Shown: positions 46,901-57,260, counted from the stretch's first letter. The stretch is DNA of 64,000 nt from Apus apus (GCF_020740795.1 NC_067284.1:103221440-103285439), one strand, 5' to 3'. Numbers and translations: made by a program. The notes: a model not told the origin generated them from the letters alone.

Positions 46901-48771
46901 ATGGTGGCCTCAACCTCTCCAGGGCAATTGGTGAGTGAGATGGGGTGAATGCTCGCGTGTCAGGGCTCCCCTGGCAATCGTCCCGTTGTGAGTAACCTGA
47001 CACTGGGCCCATTCTAGCAACTGGAAGTGTTCAAGGCCAGGTTGGATGGGGCTTGGAGCAACCTGGTCTAGTGGGAGGTGTTCCCCATAGCAGGCAGTTG
47101 GAACTGGATGATCTTTAAAGTCTCTCCAACCAAAACCATTCCACGATTCTGTGATCACAGCAAAACCAAGTTGGAGCTGCAAGTCCTGTTCTAAGGCATG
47201 GGGTGGCTCAGGCTCTGAGCCTGAGCACTCATGAGCACTGCTGCAGGACCTCAGCTGGTAGTGCCAGTTGCCACATGCTGTTGCCTGGTTTTGTCCCAGG
47301 AACTGGGGAAGTGGCACATGGTTTGGGGTGAAGAGGCACTGGACACCCCTTTCTCATGGCTTGGTCCATCAAAGCTGCCACCTTGGATTTCTCTGATGCA
47401 CCCACAACCTGGTCTGTGCTGGGTATGAGAGCACCAGCTCCAGTTCTGCTGGAGTTGGTTGCCCTTTGGTGAGGCAGTATTGTCGGGGCCCAACCACAGC
47501 AAAGACTGATCCATCCCCACTACAGGTGACCACTTCTACAAGCGGAACAAGAACCTGCCACCAGAAGAACAGATGATTTCTGCCTTGCCTGACATCAAAG
47601 TCCTGACAATAAATGACGACCACGACTTCATGGTCATTGCCTGTGATGGAATCTGGTGAGTAGTGAGGGAGCAGTTGTGGCTCTTGGGCATCGCTATTCC
47701 GTTCTTTCTCTGGAGCTGGGCATCAGGAAGGCTCAAGGGCCCTGGGTGTTAACCAGCACTTTTTCCCCCATGGCCTCAGGGAGTGAAGTTAGGCCCCTGG
47801 GGAGTTGTTCTCAGCTGGAAGGATGTCAGTGTGCTGAGCTCTGAGCCCACCCCATTCCCTGCTGCATGCAGCCTTGTTCTCATCAGCTCCCATGACTGCT
47901 ACCTCCACTTGTCCTACTGACCTCTCCTCTCTCTGCAGGAATGTCATGAGCAGTCAGGAAGTGGTGGATTTCATCCAATCCAAGATCACCCAAAAGGATG
48001 AGAATGGAGTCCTGAGGCCGCTCTCCTCCATTGTAGAAGAGGTAAGTCCAGAGCTTCCCCACCTGTCCCCAGGTGGTGTTTCTGCACCTCAGTGTGGTGC
48101 CTGACCTTTCCTTCCCTCCCCACCCGGTTGGTTCAGCACTGGGGGGATCTGGCAGCCCATGAGCTGCAACACTGGAACAGGAGCAGAGATCCCTCAGAGT
48201 TGGGACCCAGTTCCTTTGGCACCCTGACCAGTTTCTGACCTCCAGGTTGCTGTCAAGCCAAAGGAGTTTCTGTCCCCTTTCAGGGAACCGGGGCTGCTGA
48301 GGCTTTCTGTCCCTGTCCCTTCTCTTGTTGGGAACAGCATCTGAGCCCAGCCTGCAGCGCTCTGGCCTGGCAGCCCCTGCGCCTCTGCCAGTTAGAATCA
48401 CAGAATTTCAGACTGGTTTGGGTTGGAGGGACACCTCCCACTTGACCACGTTGCTCCAAGTCCCATCCAACCTGGCCTTCAACACTTCCAGTTGCTGGAA
48501 TGGGCCCCGTGTGAGGTTCTTCACAGCACCGTGCCCGTGCTCTCTGCTAACCCGTCCTGTCCCTCCTCAGCTGCTGGATCAGTGTTTGGCTCCAGACACC
48601 TCAGGGGATGGCACGGGCTGCGATAATATGACCTGCATCATCATCAGCTTCAAACCCCGCAATACACACCCCCCTGCTGACAGTGGGAAGCGGAAGCTGG
48701 AGGACGTGGCAGCAGCAGCAGCACCAGCGGAGGAGAACGGCGGGGACAGCAAGAAGGCCAGGCTGGAGTAG
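28928..48771 (+). CDS. PPM1G: Protein phosphatase 1G, PP2C-family Mg2+/Mn2+-dependent phosphatase
   Basis: A nuclear serine/threonine phosphatase linked to pre-mRNA splicing, histone exchange and the DNA-damage response. Coding exons: 28928-29047, 33419-33488, 43102-43187, 43455-43587, 44881-45350, 45784-45921, 46696-46930, 47526-47655, 47939-48041, 48571-48771. Borders are GT-AG and phases join to 562 codons (561 residues; human 546). The start gives [10 protein letters not shown], the conserved N-terminus with a possible myristoylation glycine. Metal-binding aspartates are seen in YDGHGG (D60), ACDGIW (D458) and GCDNMT (D513). As in mammals the PP2C domain is split by an insert. Exon 5 is fast-evolving and Ser/Gly-rich, and the end of exon 5 plus exon 6 make a long acidic tract (about residues 278-335). 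A basic GKRKLE near the C-terminus may be a nuclear signal. It shares its promoter region with NRBP1. Confidence 0.96.
29048..33418 (+). other. PPM1G: PPM1G intron 1 (4.4 kb)
   Basis: Donor GTGAGC at 29048; acceptor tctctctttcag ending at 33418. The first 300 bp are still CpG-island. The rest is AT-moderate sequence in which I see no exon and no CR1 copy. Open frames of up to 182 codons (32510-33058) have no recognisable content. Confidence 0.8.
36283..36505 (-). mobile_element. Internal CR1 fragment lacking its 3' end
   Basis: Reversed CR1 tail sequence (cttgtcaaaagtccctcccc, ctctcagcctgtctccagag) without the terminal attctatg motif on its left side. Both ends are therefore missing. Confidence 0.8.
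38798..38925 (-). mobile_element. CR1 3' fragment
   Basis: Plus strand reads gttggaaaagaccttgaaga, then ccactaaaccatgtccctca: the reversed terminus of the same CR1 type as the copy at 62795-63414. Confidence 0.8.
39240..41065 (+). mobile_element. CR1 LINE, 1.8 kb, with internal deletion of the RT catalytic core
   Basis: Sense-strand CR1 with long reverse-transcriptase remnants: [20 protein letters not shown] and [13 protein letters not shown] (frame 39565-39909), [20 protein letters not shown] and [20 protein letters not shown] (39878-40192), then [20 protein letters not shown] (40415-40684) and the full 3' tail ending gattctgtgattct. Near 40385 the frame jumps from the ..TSGV stretch straight to the region before MSQQ. 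The YADD-bearing block is gone, so this copy cannot encode an active transcriptase. Confidence 0.9.
41955..42185 (+). repeat. Polypyrimidine-rich (CT) tract
   Basis: About 230 bases almost free of A and poor in G on the plus strand (ctgtcttttcttgccctccc and similar), in PPM1G intron 2, about 0.9 kb before the exon 3 acceptor. It may be a degenerate CT microsatellite. Confidence 0.75.
47005..47156 (+). mobile_element. CR1 3' fragment in PPM1G intron 7
   Basis: Starts cccattctagcaactggaag and runs through aggttggatggggcttggag to the terminal attctgtgatc. It shares an unusual 5' breakpoint sequence with the inverted copy at 48393. Confidence 0.85.
48393..48507 (-). mobile_element. CR1 3' fragment in PPM1G intron 9
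   Basis: Reversed CR1 end (tagaatcacagaatttcaga) continuing to cagttgctggaatgggcccc. In reverse complement the last 20 bases match the start of the copy at 47005. Confidence 0.85.
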
Positions 48772-49255
48772 CGGCCTCGCGCCGGGACTGTGCTGTGCGC
48801 ACACCAGACTCTCGTTTCTTAAACATGCTGAACTCAAGACTCCAAAGTCTTGTCCTTTTTTTAGCCTTAGCAGAGGCCTTGTTTGTCCGTGTCCTGGGCC
48901 GGGGGGTGGGGGGCGGGTCTGGTTAGCGAGGGCATGTCACACTCTTCATCCATAACCATTCCAAAGGGAGCCGAGGGCAGAGCTGCGCAAGCCACCGCGG
49001 GCAGCCTGCAAGCAGAGCTCTGCCCTTGGAGGAAGGATGTCCCCCCATTGTCTCCATGTGGTTGTTGCCATTCCTGTGCCTGTGAATTTCTGTTTGGAGG
49101 GAAGAACTTTTTCACTGTTGAGGTTTTTTTAATCTGCACCCAATTATTTAAGGCCCTTTCTGGTTTTATTTGTGAAACAATCTGGCTGTGGTGGTGCTGC
49201 CACACCTCATTCTGTTGTACACTTTCAATCAATACTTTTTTCAAACTAAAAGCCC
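48772..49255 (+). other. PPM1G: PPM1G 3' UTR (approximate)
   Basis: Sequence after the TAG at 48769-48771. No canonical AATAAA or ATTAAA is visible before about 49255. The AT-rich stretch around 49215-49255 (caatcaatacttttttcaaa) is the most likely 3' end, using a variant signal. The end point is a guess. Confidence 0.4.
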
Positions 49256-49635
49256 AGAAAACATAGCCATGCTTTTGGTCCTTGGTTCTTTCCTGGAGGT
49301 GGGAGGTGAGGAAGGTGGGATGGGAAGGAGAATGTCAGTCCCTGATGTCTTGGCACGCGGGGGATTGTCTGCAGCTCACAAGAAGCAGCAGGCTCCTGCC
49401 ATGTGGCTGCAGGGCAATAGTCTCTGTGGCAGTGCTGGGCCTCTCCCTTACCCTGTGGTGGCTCAGCTGGGGACAGGCTGTGACACACAGACCAGGAGAC
49501 AAGTCTCTGGAGACGCTTTTGTGTCTGCTGAAGGCACAGGTACCTGTCACCCTCTTGAGCTAACTTGCTGACAGCAAGCTGCACCCTGTCTAGCCATGTG
49601 CTCTCTTTGAGGTGTCACAAGTTGGTGTAAAGCTT

Positions 49636-50208
49636 GTAGTCCTTCAGGTCAAGGGAGAGGATTCTCCCACTTGGCTCTGCTGTGGTGAGACCCCTCTGCA
49701 GTGCTGGGTCTAGCTCTGGGGTCCCCAACACAAGAAAGACACAAAGCAGTTGGAGTGAGTTCAGAGGAGGCCGTGGAGATGATCCAAGGGCTGGAGCAGC
49801 TCTGCTCTGGAGACAGGCTGAGAGAGTTGGGGTTGTTCAGCCTGGAGAAGAGAAGGCTCTGGGGAGACCTTAGAGCACCTTCCAGTACCTGAAGGGGCTA
49901 CAGGAAAGCTGGGGAGGGACTTTTGACAAGGGCAGGGAGTGACAGGACAAGGGGAAACAGTTTCAAGCTGCAATAGAAGAGATTGAGATGAGATCTGAGG
50001 AAGAAATTCTTTGCTGTGAGGGTGGTGAGATACTGGCCCAGGCTGCCCAGAGCAGCTGTGGCTGCCCCATCCCTGGCAGTGTTGAAGGCCAGGTTGGATG
50101 GGGCTTGGAGCAAGCTGGTCTAGTGGGAGGTGTCCCTGACCATGGCAGGGGGTTGGGACTGGATGATCTTTAAGGTCCCTTCCAGCCCAAACCAGTCGGG
50201 ATTCTGTG
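49636..50208 (+). mobile_element. CR1 LINE 3' fragment
   Basis: Close match in layout to the copy at 415-1003: ggtcaagggagaggattctc, ctggagaagagaaggctctg, ggtggtgagatactggccca and the terminal gggattctgtg. About 570 bp, and less decayed than most copies here. Confidence 0.9.
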
Positions 50209-50617
50209 CTTGTACAACATCAGTCAGTATTGCAGGAGTGAAGTCCCTGGGCTATAAACCATTGATGGAGAGACCAGGTGCTGCTCCCTGCTGCTGTCCC
50301 CTTCCCCCCCCATGTGGTATGGGAGCACAGGGAAGCACAGGGGAGGTTTGCAGGCCAGGTCACCTGGCGCAACTTGCTCCAGTTCTGGGATTCCTGTGTC
50401 ACGGGAGGGCCCTTGGCAATCCCTTTCACTGCAAGCCTCCACTCATGAAGGATAAAGTCCTCCTTCCTGGTCCTGGCCTGTAGTCCCAACTTCTGCAGTT
50501 CAGTCAGCCCATGCCTCACCAGCCTAGGTGGGTGCATCCCATGTAATCTTGGAGCCCCTTCCTTGGTGACCCTGAGCTTAAGACCCTCTGCCTAGTGGCT
50601 CTCCAGTGATAATGTGT

Positions 50618-50887
50618 CCATACCTGAACTGTTTTGATCCCTGTATTGTCCCGGCCTTTCCTCATAAGGTAGATGTTCCACTCCTTTCATCATCTCTGTG
50701 GCTCTGCGCCAAGCAGTTCCCTGTCCTTCTTGGACTTTGGGGCCCAGAACTGGACACAATACTCCAGATGTGGCCTCACCAAGGCAGAATAGAGAGGGAG
50801 CAGAACCTCTCTTGACCTACTAACCACACCCTTTCTAATACACCCCAGGATGCCATTGGCCTTCTTGGCCAATTCCCTTGGCTTCTA
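50618..50887 (-). mobile_element. CR1 internal fragment (end of ORF2)
   Basis: The minus strand encodes [20 protein letters not shown] and [13 protein letters not shown], the C-terminal part of CR1 ORF2. The 3' terminus is missing, so the piece is bounded by later rearrangement rather than by normal 5' truncation alone. Confidence 0.85.
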
Positions 50888-50957
50888 GCCAGTCCTCAGA
50901 GATTAGAGGGGCTAGGAGTGACTGGACTCAGCTCTTAATAGATATGCCAGTTACTGC

Positions 50958-51478
50958 TGTGACTACGGGTCTGACACCAGCTGCAGGAACAACTGAGCTG
51001 GTCCAGTTGCTCTCACAAGACACCGTCAGATGCACAAATAGCAGAGTTTATTTCATTTACAGATTCTTCAAGACTGCCAGTGATAAATGCACTAGGCTGC
51101 AGAATCGGTCTCCAGCTCTAAAACATGACTGTGATCACAGTCAGTCTCCCAGGGAAAGCACTCGGCATGGCCAAGGCCACAGATCTTCCCAAAAGGTGTC
51201 CACCCCTTCTGGGGAGGGCGAGCGGGACAAACCTGTTGAGCTGATCCGATGACTTGGTCTTGAATTCTTGTCCCACAGATTAGGACCGAAGTAGGGATGA
51301 TATTTATACCTTGTTCACTGCTACTGAGCAAAGTGTGGGGGTGGAACTGTAGTCAAAGCATTGCTCCTTGTGCTCAGCTTTTAGCAGTGGCACAAAACAT
51401 TTATTACTTCCTTGGTGCCTTCTGCAAAGCAGTAGATAACTGCTATGGTAAGCGTGAGAATGGGATAAGCAGCCTTCA
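50958..51478 (-). mobile_element. Probable solo LTR, minus orientation, with 4-bp target duplication
   Basis: The 521-bp segment reads TGTGA...TTCA on the plus strand and is flanked by CTGC at 50954-50957 and again at 51479-51482. On the minus strand it carries a TATA box (GGTATAAATATC, core 51301-51308) and, further along, AATAAACTCTGC (hexamer 51047-51052) followed by about 90 bases to the end, in U3-R-U5 order. A 4-bp duplication fits a gammaretrovirus-like (ERV1) element. No internal retroviral genes are attached, so it looks like a solo LTR. The implied R region is rather long. Confidence 0.55.
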
Positions 51479-51654
51479 CTGCATTCCATGTTCTTCCTCC
51501 GTACCATGAGAACACAGACCACTGGATCTTCACCCAGACTTTGTGTCTATTCTAGGCACCAGATGTTTCTCAGGGGTGTTGAGCTTTGCAGTTTTAAAGT
51601 GCTTTGTGCTTCCAGTAAGCAAGCATAGGGAAAAGAGCCAGGGAAGAAAATAGG

Positions 51655-52246
51655 TGTGGATCCAACAAAGGCCAATGACATCCTGGCTTGTATCAGCACT
51701 ATTGTGGCCAGCAGGACCAGGGCAGGGACCACCCCCCTGTACTTGGCACTGGTGAGGCCACAGCTCAAATCCTAGGGTCCGTTTTGGGCCCCTCATGACA
51801 AGAAGGACATTGAGGGGCTGGAGCGTGTCCAGAGAAGGGCAACGGAGCTGGGGAAGGGTCTGGAGCAGAAGTGTGATGAGGAGCAGCTGAGGGAACTGGG
51901 GGTGTTCAGCCTGGAGAAAAGGAGGTCGAGGGCAAACCTTCTTGCTCTCTGCAACTCCCTGAAAGGAGGTTGGAGCCAGGGGGATTGGTCTCTTCTCCCA
52001 AAGAAAAAGTGATAGGACAGGAGCAAACAGCCTCAAGTTGTGCCAGGGGAGGTTTAGATTGGATATCGGGAACAATTTATTCATGGAAAAAGGTTGTTAG
52101 GCCCTGGTACAGGCTGCCCAGGAGGGATTTCAAAGCTGTGTAGCTGTGGTGCTGAGGGTCATGGTTTAGTGGTGGCCTTGGCAGTGCTGGGTTAATGGTT
52201 GGACTTGGTGACCTTAAGGGTCTTTTCCAGCTACTGATATTGTAAA
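51655..52246 (+). mobile_element. CR1 LINE 3' fragment (second subfamily)
   Basis: Carries acaaaggccaatgacatcct, ggagaaaaggaggtcgaggg and gtttagattggatatcggga, then a tail with ttagtggtggccttggcagt. It is the same CR1 type as the copy at 62795-63414 and differs from the copy at 49636. Confidence 0.85.
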
Positions 52247-52739
52247 GTTCAGTCATGGAAAGAAACCTCTGACACTTGACTTCAAGTTTCAGAGGACAGG
52301 CATCATTTACTACAGCTCTGGACGCACAGAGGCTTGTTCCTCCTAACGTGCATGTCCTAAGTCACAACAAGCAAAGCTGACATTGTTCAACAGTGCACAC
52401 GTGCCTTAGATTTCCCAGAATGACTTTACACATTCATTCTGTTTCCTGGAAATTAATTATAATATTTGCATCCTAATTATCCATCCTCTTCGTGGCTCTG
52501 GGGGTCTTCAGTGGTCTTCAGGGGTCGCTCTGGCGTGTCCTGTGGTTGAACTTTCTTTTTGAGCACGTGCAGTATGGACTAACCTTCTCACAGGCTGCTT
52601 CTTCCCTGTGGTTATTTAGTCTTGGCCGCAGCGTCTACTCGCTCCCCCTCGAGATGGCAGAGCTGAAACCAGAGCCCAGCACACCGGCACAGCCGTGCGA
52701 GGCACCGGGCGGCGCTTCTCTCACCGCTGATGGGCCCAG

Positions 52740-53313
52740 GCCCCAGCTCGCAGGCACCACCACGACGCTCCCCTGGCTCTGCGCCCCGGGAATCACCCCC
52801 CGCCCGGGGAATCACCCCCCGCCCCGGGACACGGGTCCCCCGGCACGGAGCCCGCGCGTCGCCCCCGCTGGCCACGCCCCCGCCGCGGCCACGCCCCGTG
52901 AACGGACCACGCCCACCTCCCCGACCACGCCCACTTTTACCGCCCGCAGCGCCGGGGGTTGCTCCGCCCCGCATCTCGACCACGCCCCCACCCGCGTCAT
53001 GACCACGCCCCTCTCCGGGCCGCCCCATCTGGCCCCGCCCCCCGCTCTGGCCCCGCCCCACCGGTCCCTCCCGCCCCCTCCCCCCGCCCCCCCCGCCGCG
53101 GCGTGGGCCCCGGTTCGGCACCGGGCGGGTACAGCCCTGCCCCGGCGGGTCCCCCCTGCGCCCGCTTCCGGGCCCCCGTTCCGCTTCCGGCGTTGCCCCC
53201 ACCTCCCTGCTGCGACAGGAAGCGGAAGTGGCCGGTCGAGGCGGGGCGGCGGCGGCCGCCCCGGGCTGGCGGGGGCGGCTGGCGGGGCCGGGCCGGGGCG
53301 GGGGCCGGCCACG
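52740..53313 (+). promoter_or_regulatory. ZNF513: CpG-island promoter of ZNF513 with a KLF/SP-type site cluster
   Basis: Extremely CpG-rich DNA precedes the ATG at 53314 and continues to about 53750. Six copies of CCACGCCC occur between 52873 and 53012 (near 52873, 52889, 52908, 52925, 52981 and 53005). CCACGCCC is the reverse of the GGGCGTGG KLF/SP-type box. Further downstream are GGAAGCGGAAG ETS-like sites near 53219. No TATA box is seen. The transcription start is not determined. Confidence 0.7.
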
Positions 53314-56300
53314 ATGCCCCGGCGGAAGCAGAGCCACCCGCAGCCGGTGAAGGGTGAGTGCGCGGCGGGGCGGGGCGGGGCGGCGGCGGCGGCGGCGGCC
53401 CGGCCGTGACCCGCGGCGCTCGGTGTGTTGCAGCGGACGCCAAGGACGGCCCCGAGGAGACGGCGGGAGCGGCGCTGGTGCTGCCCGGCGACCCGCTGCT
53501 GGGCCGCGGCCTGCCCTTCCAGAAGGGACCGCCAGGTGCGTGCCGCCCTCCGGGCCCGGCCCGGCCCGGCCCGCCCGTCCTGGCTCCCCGGCCGTGTCGG
53601 TGCCGGTACTTGGCCCCATCCGGCCGCCGCCTCCCCGGCAGCGCTCCTGCTCGGTGACTGCCCCGGCCCGGAGAGCGGTTCCCTCCCGCGGGGTGAGGTT
53701 CCGTTTCCCGCTGGAGTCCGCGCTGCTGGTCCCTGCCAGCCTGGCACCGGCGCTCCCCCCCCCGTTACGGTCCCGCCAGGCACGTCGTGCCCCCCCGGCT
53801 GCTGTGGGACCCCAGGGCCGGTCACCGCGCTGTCCCCTTGAGCCAGCCCTGCCGCTCTGCCCAGGATCCCGCGTTCCCGAGCCGCCGGGGCAGGGCTCTG
53901 CTGCCCCCCCCGGATTCTGGGGTCCTGCCCACCGGCACGGTGCAGGGAGCTGAGCCGGGGCCATCCCTCCGACAGCCCTGCTCCCTGCTGCTCGCTTCCC
54001 GGGCCGGACTTTGGGCCAGCTGAGCATCACTCCCCGGGGAGTGCTGGCACAGCTGCACTCAGGCGACAGGACAGTGGCACTGCTGGACCACGGGGTCAGT
54101 GCAGGAGCATGGGAGTCCCTGAGCATCGGGCTCAAGGCAGGGCCAAGGGTTTCTGGCAATAGCCTGGTCTGAGTTTGTGGCAAGGGAGCAGGGCTGCCAC
54201 ATTCTGCAGCCCAAGAGCAGCTGTACCCCTGGGGCTCTGGGAGCTGGATGCTCTGGGTGGGCAGCAGCAAAGGGGACAACCCAGGCTGCTTCCCAAGGCA
54301 GTGGGTGGCTGTGGGGTCTTGCAAGCTCCAGGTCAGGCACAGCATGGGGACAGCTTGAGGCTGGTAGTGGCAAGGCTTCGGCTCCACATCACTGCCCTTC
54401 CAGCCCCAAGCACCAGCCTGCGGAAACATCTAGGACACAGGGCGATAGGCTCCGCTCCCGTCATCCCTTCGCAGGGCACGGGTGATACCCTGGGGTCTGC
54501 AGGAGGATGGGTCTGTTCCCAGCTAGGCACAGAAATGCCCTCTGAGAGATCTGGCACAGGCTTCTCTTTTTTTCCTAGATAATGGGAAGAAATTCCTTCT
54601 GTGAGGGTGGTGAGACACTGGCCCAGGTTGCCCAGAGCAGCTGTGGCTGCCCCATCCCTGGCACTGTTCAAGGCCAGGTTGGATGGGGCTTGGAGCAAGC
54701 TGGTCTAGTGGGAGGTGTCCCTGCCCATGGCAGGGGGTTGGGACTGGATGATCTTTAAGGTCCCTTCCAACCCAAACCATTCCATTATTCTCTTGCCACT
54801 ATGGGGCTGGGGAAGGTGTTTTCCCACATGATGGAGGGGGCTGGTGTTGGAGCCCCATGGTGTCAGTCATGGCAGCTGGACCAGCTGCTGCTTCCAGGAC
54901 TTGGGGTAGTGGCACAGGCTTGGGGAAATGTTTTGGGCATCCAGCCCTTCTGCCTGGGTCAGGCAATGCCATCACTGCTTTCTACCAGCTGGGCTCGGCA
55001 GTGCCAGTGGGTGCTGGCTGTCGAACCCTGCCCTGTGCTCCTCACCCCCCACCCTTCCTGGTGTGGGGTTCTGACTGTGGGCTGTCACCTGGCTCAGCCA
55101 GCCATAGGGTAGGGTTACAGCATGTCTCAAGGTGCCTGGGACAGGCCCTGCAGCAGGGGGTGTCATGGCCATGAGGCTCCTCACCCTGCTGTGAGCAGTG
55201 CAGCGGGTGCTACTGAGGTGGGCGCAGCTGGCTGGCCCCTCCTGGCTGTGGTCCCCTCCTCAGGATGGTGGCACAAGCAGTGGGGCTGTGCCTGTGCCGA
55301 GAGTGCTGACACCGTCCCATCCCCATGGTCTCCTCAGCAGACACCCTGGTGGGGAAGATCGCCATCCCAGCGTACACCCTGAGCGACGACGACTGCTCCT
55401 CGGGCTACCAGCAGCTGAGCGTGGAGAGTGACCCTGAGGAAGGGGGGGAGCCTGGCCCCGCCGCCCTGCCGTGCCCCCAGTGCGGGCTGCAGCTGGCAGC
55501 CAGCCTGGGCCAGAGCTGCCTGCAGTGCTCAGGCGCCGAGGGCGGCCGTGGCCAGCGCATCGTCTACTCCTGCCAGCTCTGCCCCTTCGCCTCCCACTAC
55601 TCCAGCCACCTCAAGCGCCACATGAAGACACACAACGGGGAGAAGCCCTTTGCCTGCCCGCAGTGTGCCTACGCCTCGGCCCAGCTGGTGAACCTGACCC
55701 GCCACCTGCGCACGCACACCGGGGAGAAGCCGTACCGCTGCACGTGCTGCAGCTTCGCCTGCAGCAGCCTGGGCAACCTCAAACGCCACGAGCGGGTCCA
55801 CAGCCAGGACAAGCCCTTCCAGTGCGCTGCCTGTGACTATCGCTGCAACCAAAGCCGCAACCTGAAGCGGCACATGCTCAGCCACCGCCTGCCAGACAGC
55901 GAGGGGCCGCACCGGCGGGACAAGGACCCAGGTAAAGAGGGGGAGTCTGGGGGGGAGAGCTGCTGTGGGGGACCAACGCGGCATGCCCACGGCGCTGGAG
56001 AAGGGGCAAGGCACACACCCTGCCATCAGCATGGCGGCACGTGCCATCAGCCACGGCGCTGTCACCCCAGCAGAGCTGAGTGCTGCCCTGCTGACAGCCC
56101 CGTTGGTGTTTGTCCCGCAGAGCCGCTGCTGCCGGAGCTGGGCCTGCACGTGGGCAGTGGTACTGGCCCCTTTCTGCCTGGCTGCGCTCGGCTGCGTGGC
56201 GAGGAAGCAGCCGCGCTGCCTGAGCTGCTCTTCCCCTTCACCTGCCGCATGTGCGGGCTGGTGCTGGACGACGGCTTCGCACAGGATGAGGGCCTGGCTG

Positions 56301-56872
56301 AGCAGGTCTGCGGGCGCTGCAGCCTGGCGGTGCTGGGCACCGAGCCGGGCGCCAGCCCCCGCAAAGGTGCTGGGGACAAGGGCTTCGCCTGCAGCCTCTG
56401 CCCCTTCGTCACCCACTACCCCAACCACTTGGCACGGCACATGAAGACGCACAGTGGGGAGAAGCCCTTCGTCTGCCCGCTCTGCCCCTATGCCTCTGCC
56501 CACCTCGACAACCTGAAGCGGCACCAGCGAGTGCACACGGGCGAGAAGCCCTACAAGTGCCAGCTCTGCGACTATGCCTGCGGCAACCTGGCCAACCTCA
56601 AGCGTCACGGGCGCATCCACTCGGGTGACAAGCCCTTCCAGTGCAGCCTCTGCAGCTACAGCTGCAACCAGAGCATGAACCTGAAGCGGCACATGCTGCG
56701 GCACACGGGCGAGAAGCCCTTCCAGTGCCAGAACTGCTCCTACACCACTGGCCACTGGGACAACTACAAGCGTCACCAGAAGATCCATGGCCACACGGCC
56801 GAGAGCTGGGTGAACCCGCGCAATGCCAAAGCCCTCTTGGCCCCTCCAGCTGTGGGCACAGCCCTGCCCTGA
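53314..56872 (+). CDS. ZNF513: Zinc finger protein 513, C2H2 transcription factor
   Basis: A nuclear DNA-binding regulator; in people ZNF513 is linked to retinitis pigmentosa and photoreceptor gene control. Coding exons: 53314-53353, 53434-53535, 55338-55931, 56121-56872, together 496 codons (495 residues; human 541). The first exon encodes MPRRKQSHPQPVK, as in mammals. Nine C2H2 fingers in two blocks: residues about 124-146, 152-174, 180-202, 208-230, then 334-356, 362-384, 390-412, 418-440, 446-468, mostly with TGEKP-like linkers. Two CxxC pairs (CRMCG, CGRCS) lie between the blocks. The finger at 208-230 (CDYRCNQSRNLKRHMLSH) looks complete here. The N-terminal acidic region is shorter than in human. 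Intron 3 (189 bp) has no stop and keeps frame. The protein C-terminus is short and differs from mammals. Confidence 0.94.
54585..54794 (+). mobile_element. CR1 3' fragment in ZNF513 intron 2
   Basis: Begins gggaagaaattccttctgtg and runs through catccctggcactgttcaag to the terminal accattccattattct. About 210 bp. The rest of this 1.8-kb intron (53536-55337) is GC-rich and otherwise featureless. Confidence 0.9.
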
Positions 56873-57260
56873 GACAGCACTTAGCCCAGCAGTGGGGGTG
56901 ACCAACCCCATGCTGGGCCGGGGGTGCCTCAGCCCTGGGGCATCTCCGCAACGGCTCCTGCCCTCCCTGGGGGAGAGACGGGCAGCATACTCCACAGGGG
57001 GCTCGAGGCTGCCTTATGCAGGGCCCACCAGGGTCTCCAGCAGCCCTATCCTGCCCACACAGGGCAAAGCCAGGACTGGTGGCTCAGTTGCCAGGCTCTG
57101 GCCCCTGCCCCAGCAGCAGTGTGGCCATTCCTGCCTGTTCCTGCCTGTCAGAGCCTTCCTCTGCCGGAGTTTTGGGAAAAAAGGGGAGGGGGGGGGAAAC
57201 AGGACTGGTTCCATGGCTGCTGCCATGCCGGTCAGTGTAATTTATATTGTGTATAAAAGC

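Larger units (their letters stand above)
49256..52739. other. PPM1G-ZNF513 intergenic region
   Basis: About 3.5 kb dominated by transposons: CR1 at 49636-50208 (+), 50618-50887 (-) and 51655-52246 (+), and an LTR at 50958-51478 (-). The gaps between them carry no recognisable gene. Confidence 0.8.

Noticed and set aside
52612-54429. A 605-codon minus-strand open frame across the ZNF513 promoter
   Set aside because: It lies in a CpG island whose GC content makes stop codons rare on both strands. The product is Arg/Gly/Pro-rich low complexity with no domain, and other frames here are also open.
55529-56995. A 488-codon open frame antisense to the ZNF513 coding exons and intron 3
   Set aside because: It is the complement of GC-rich zinc-finger codons; repeated finger and linker codons rarely produce antisense stops. 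The sense strand has full family support and the antisense product resembles nothing.
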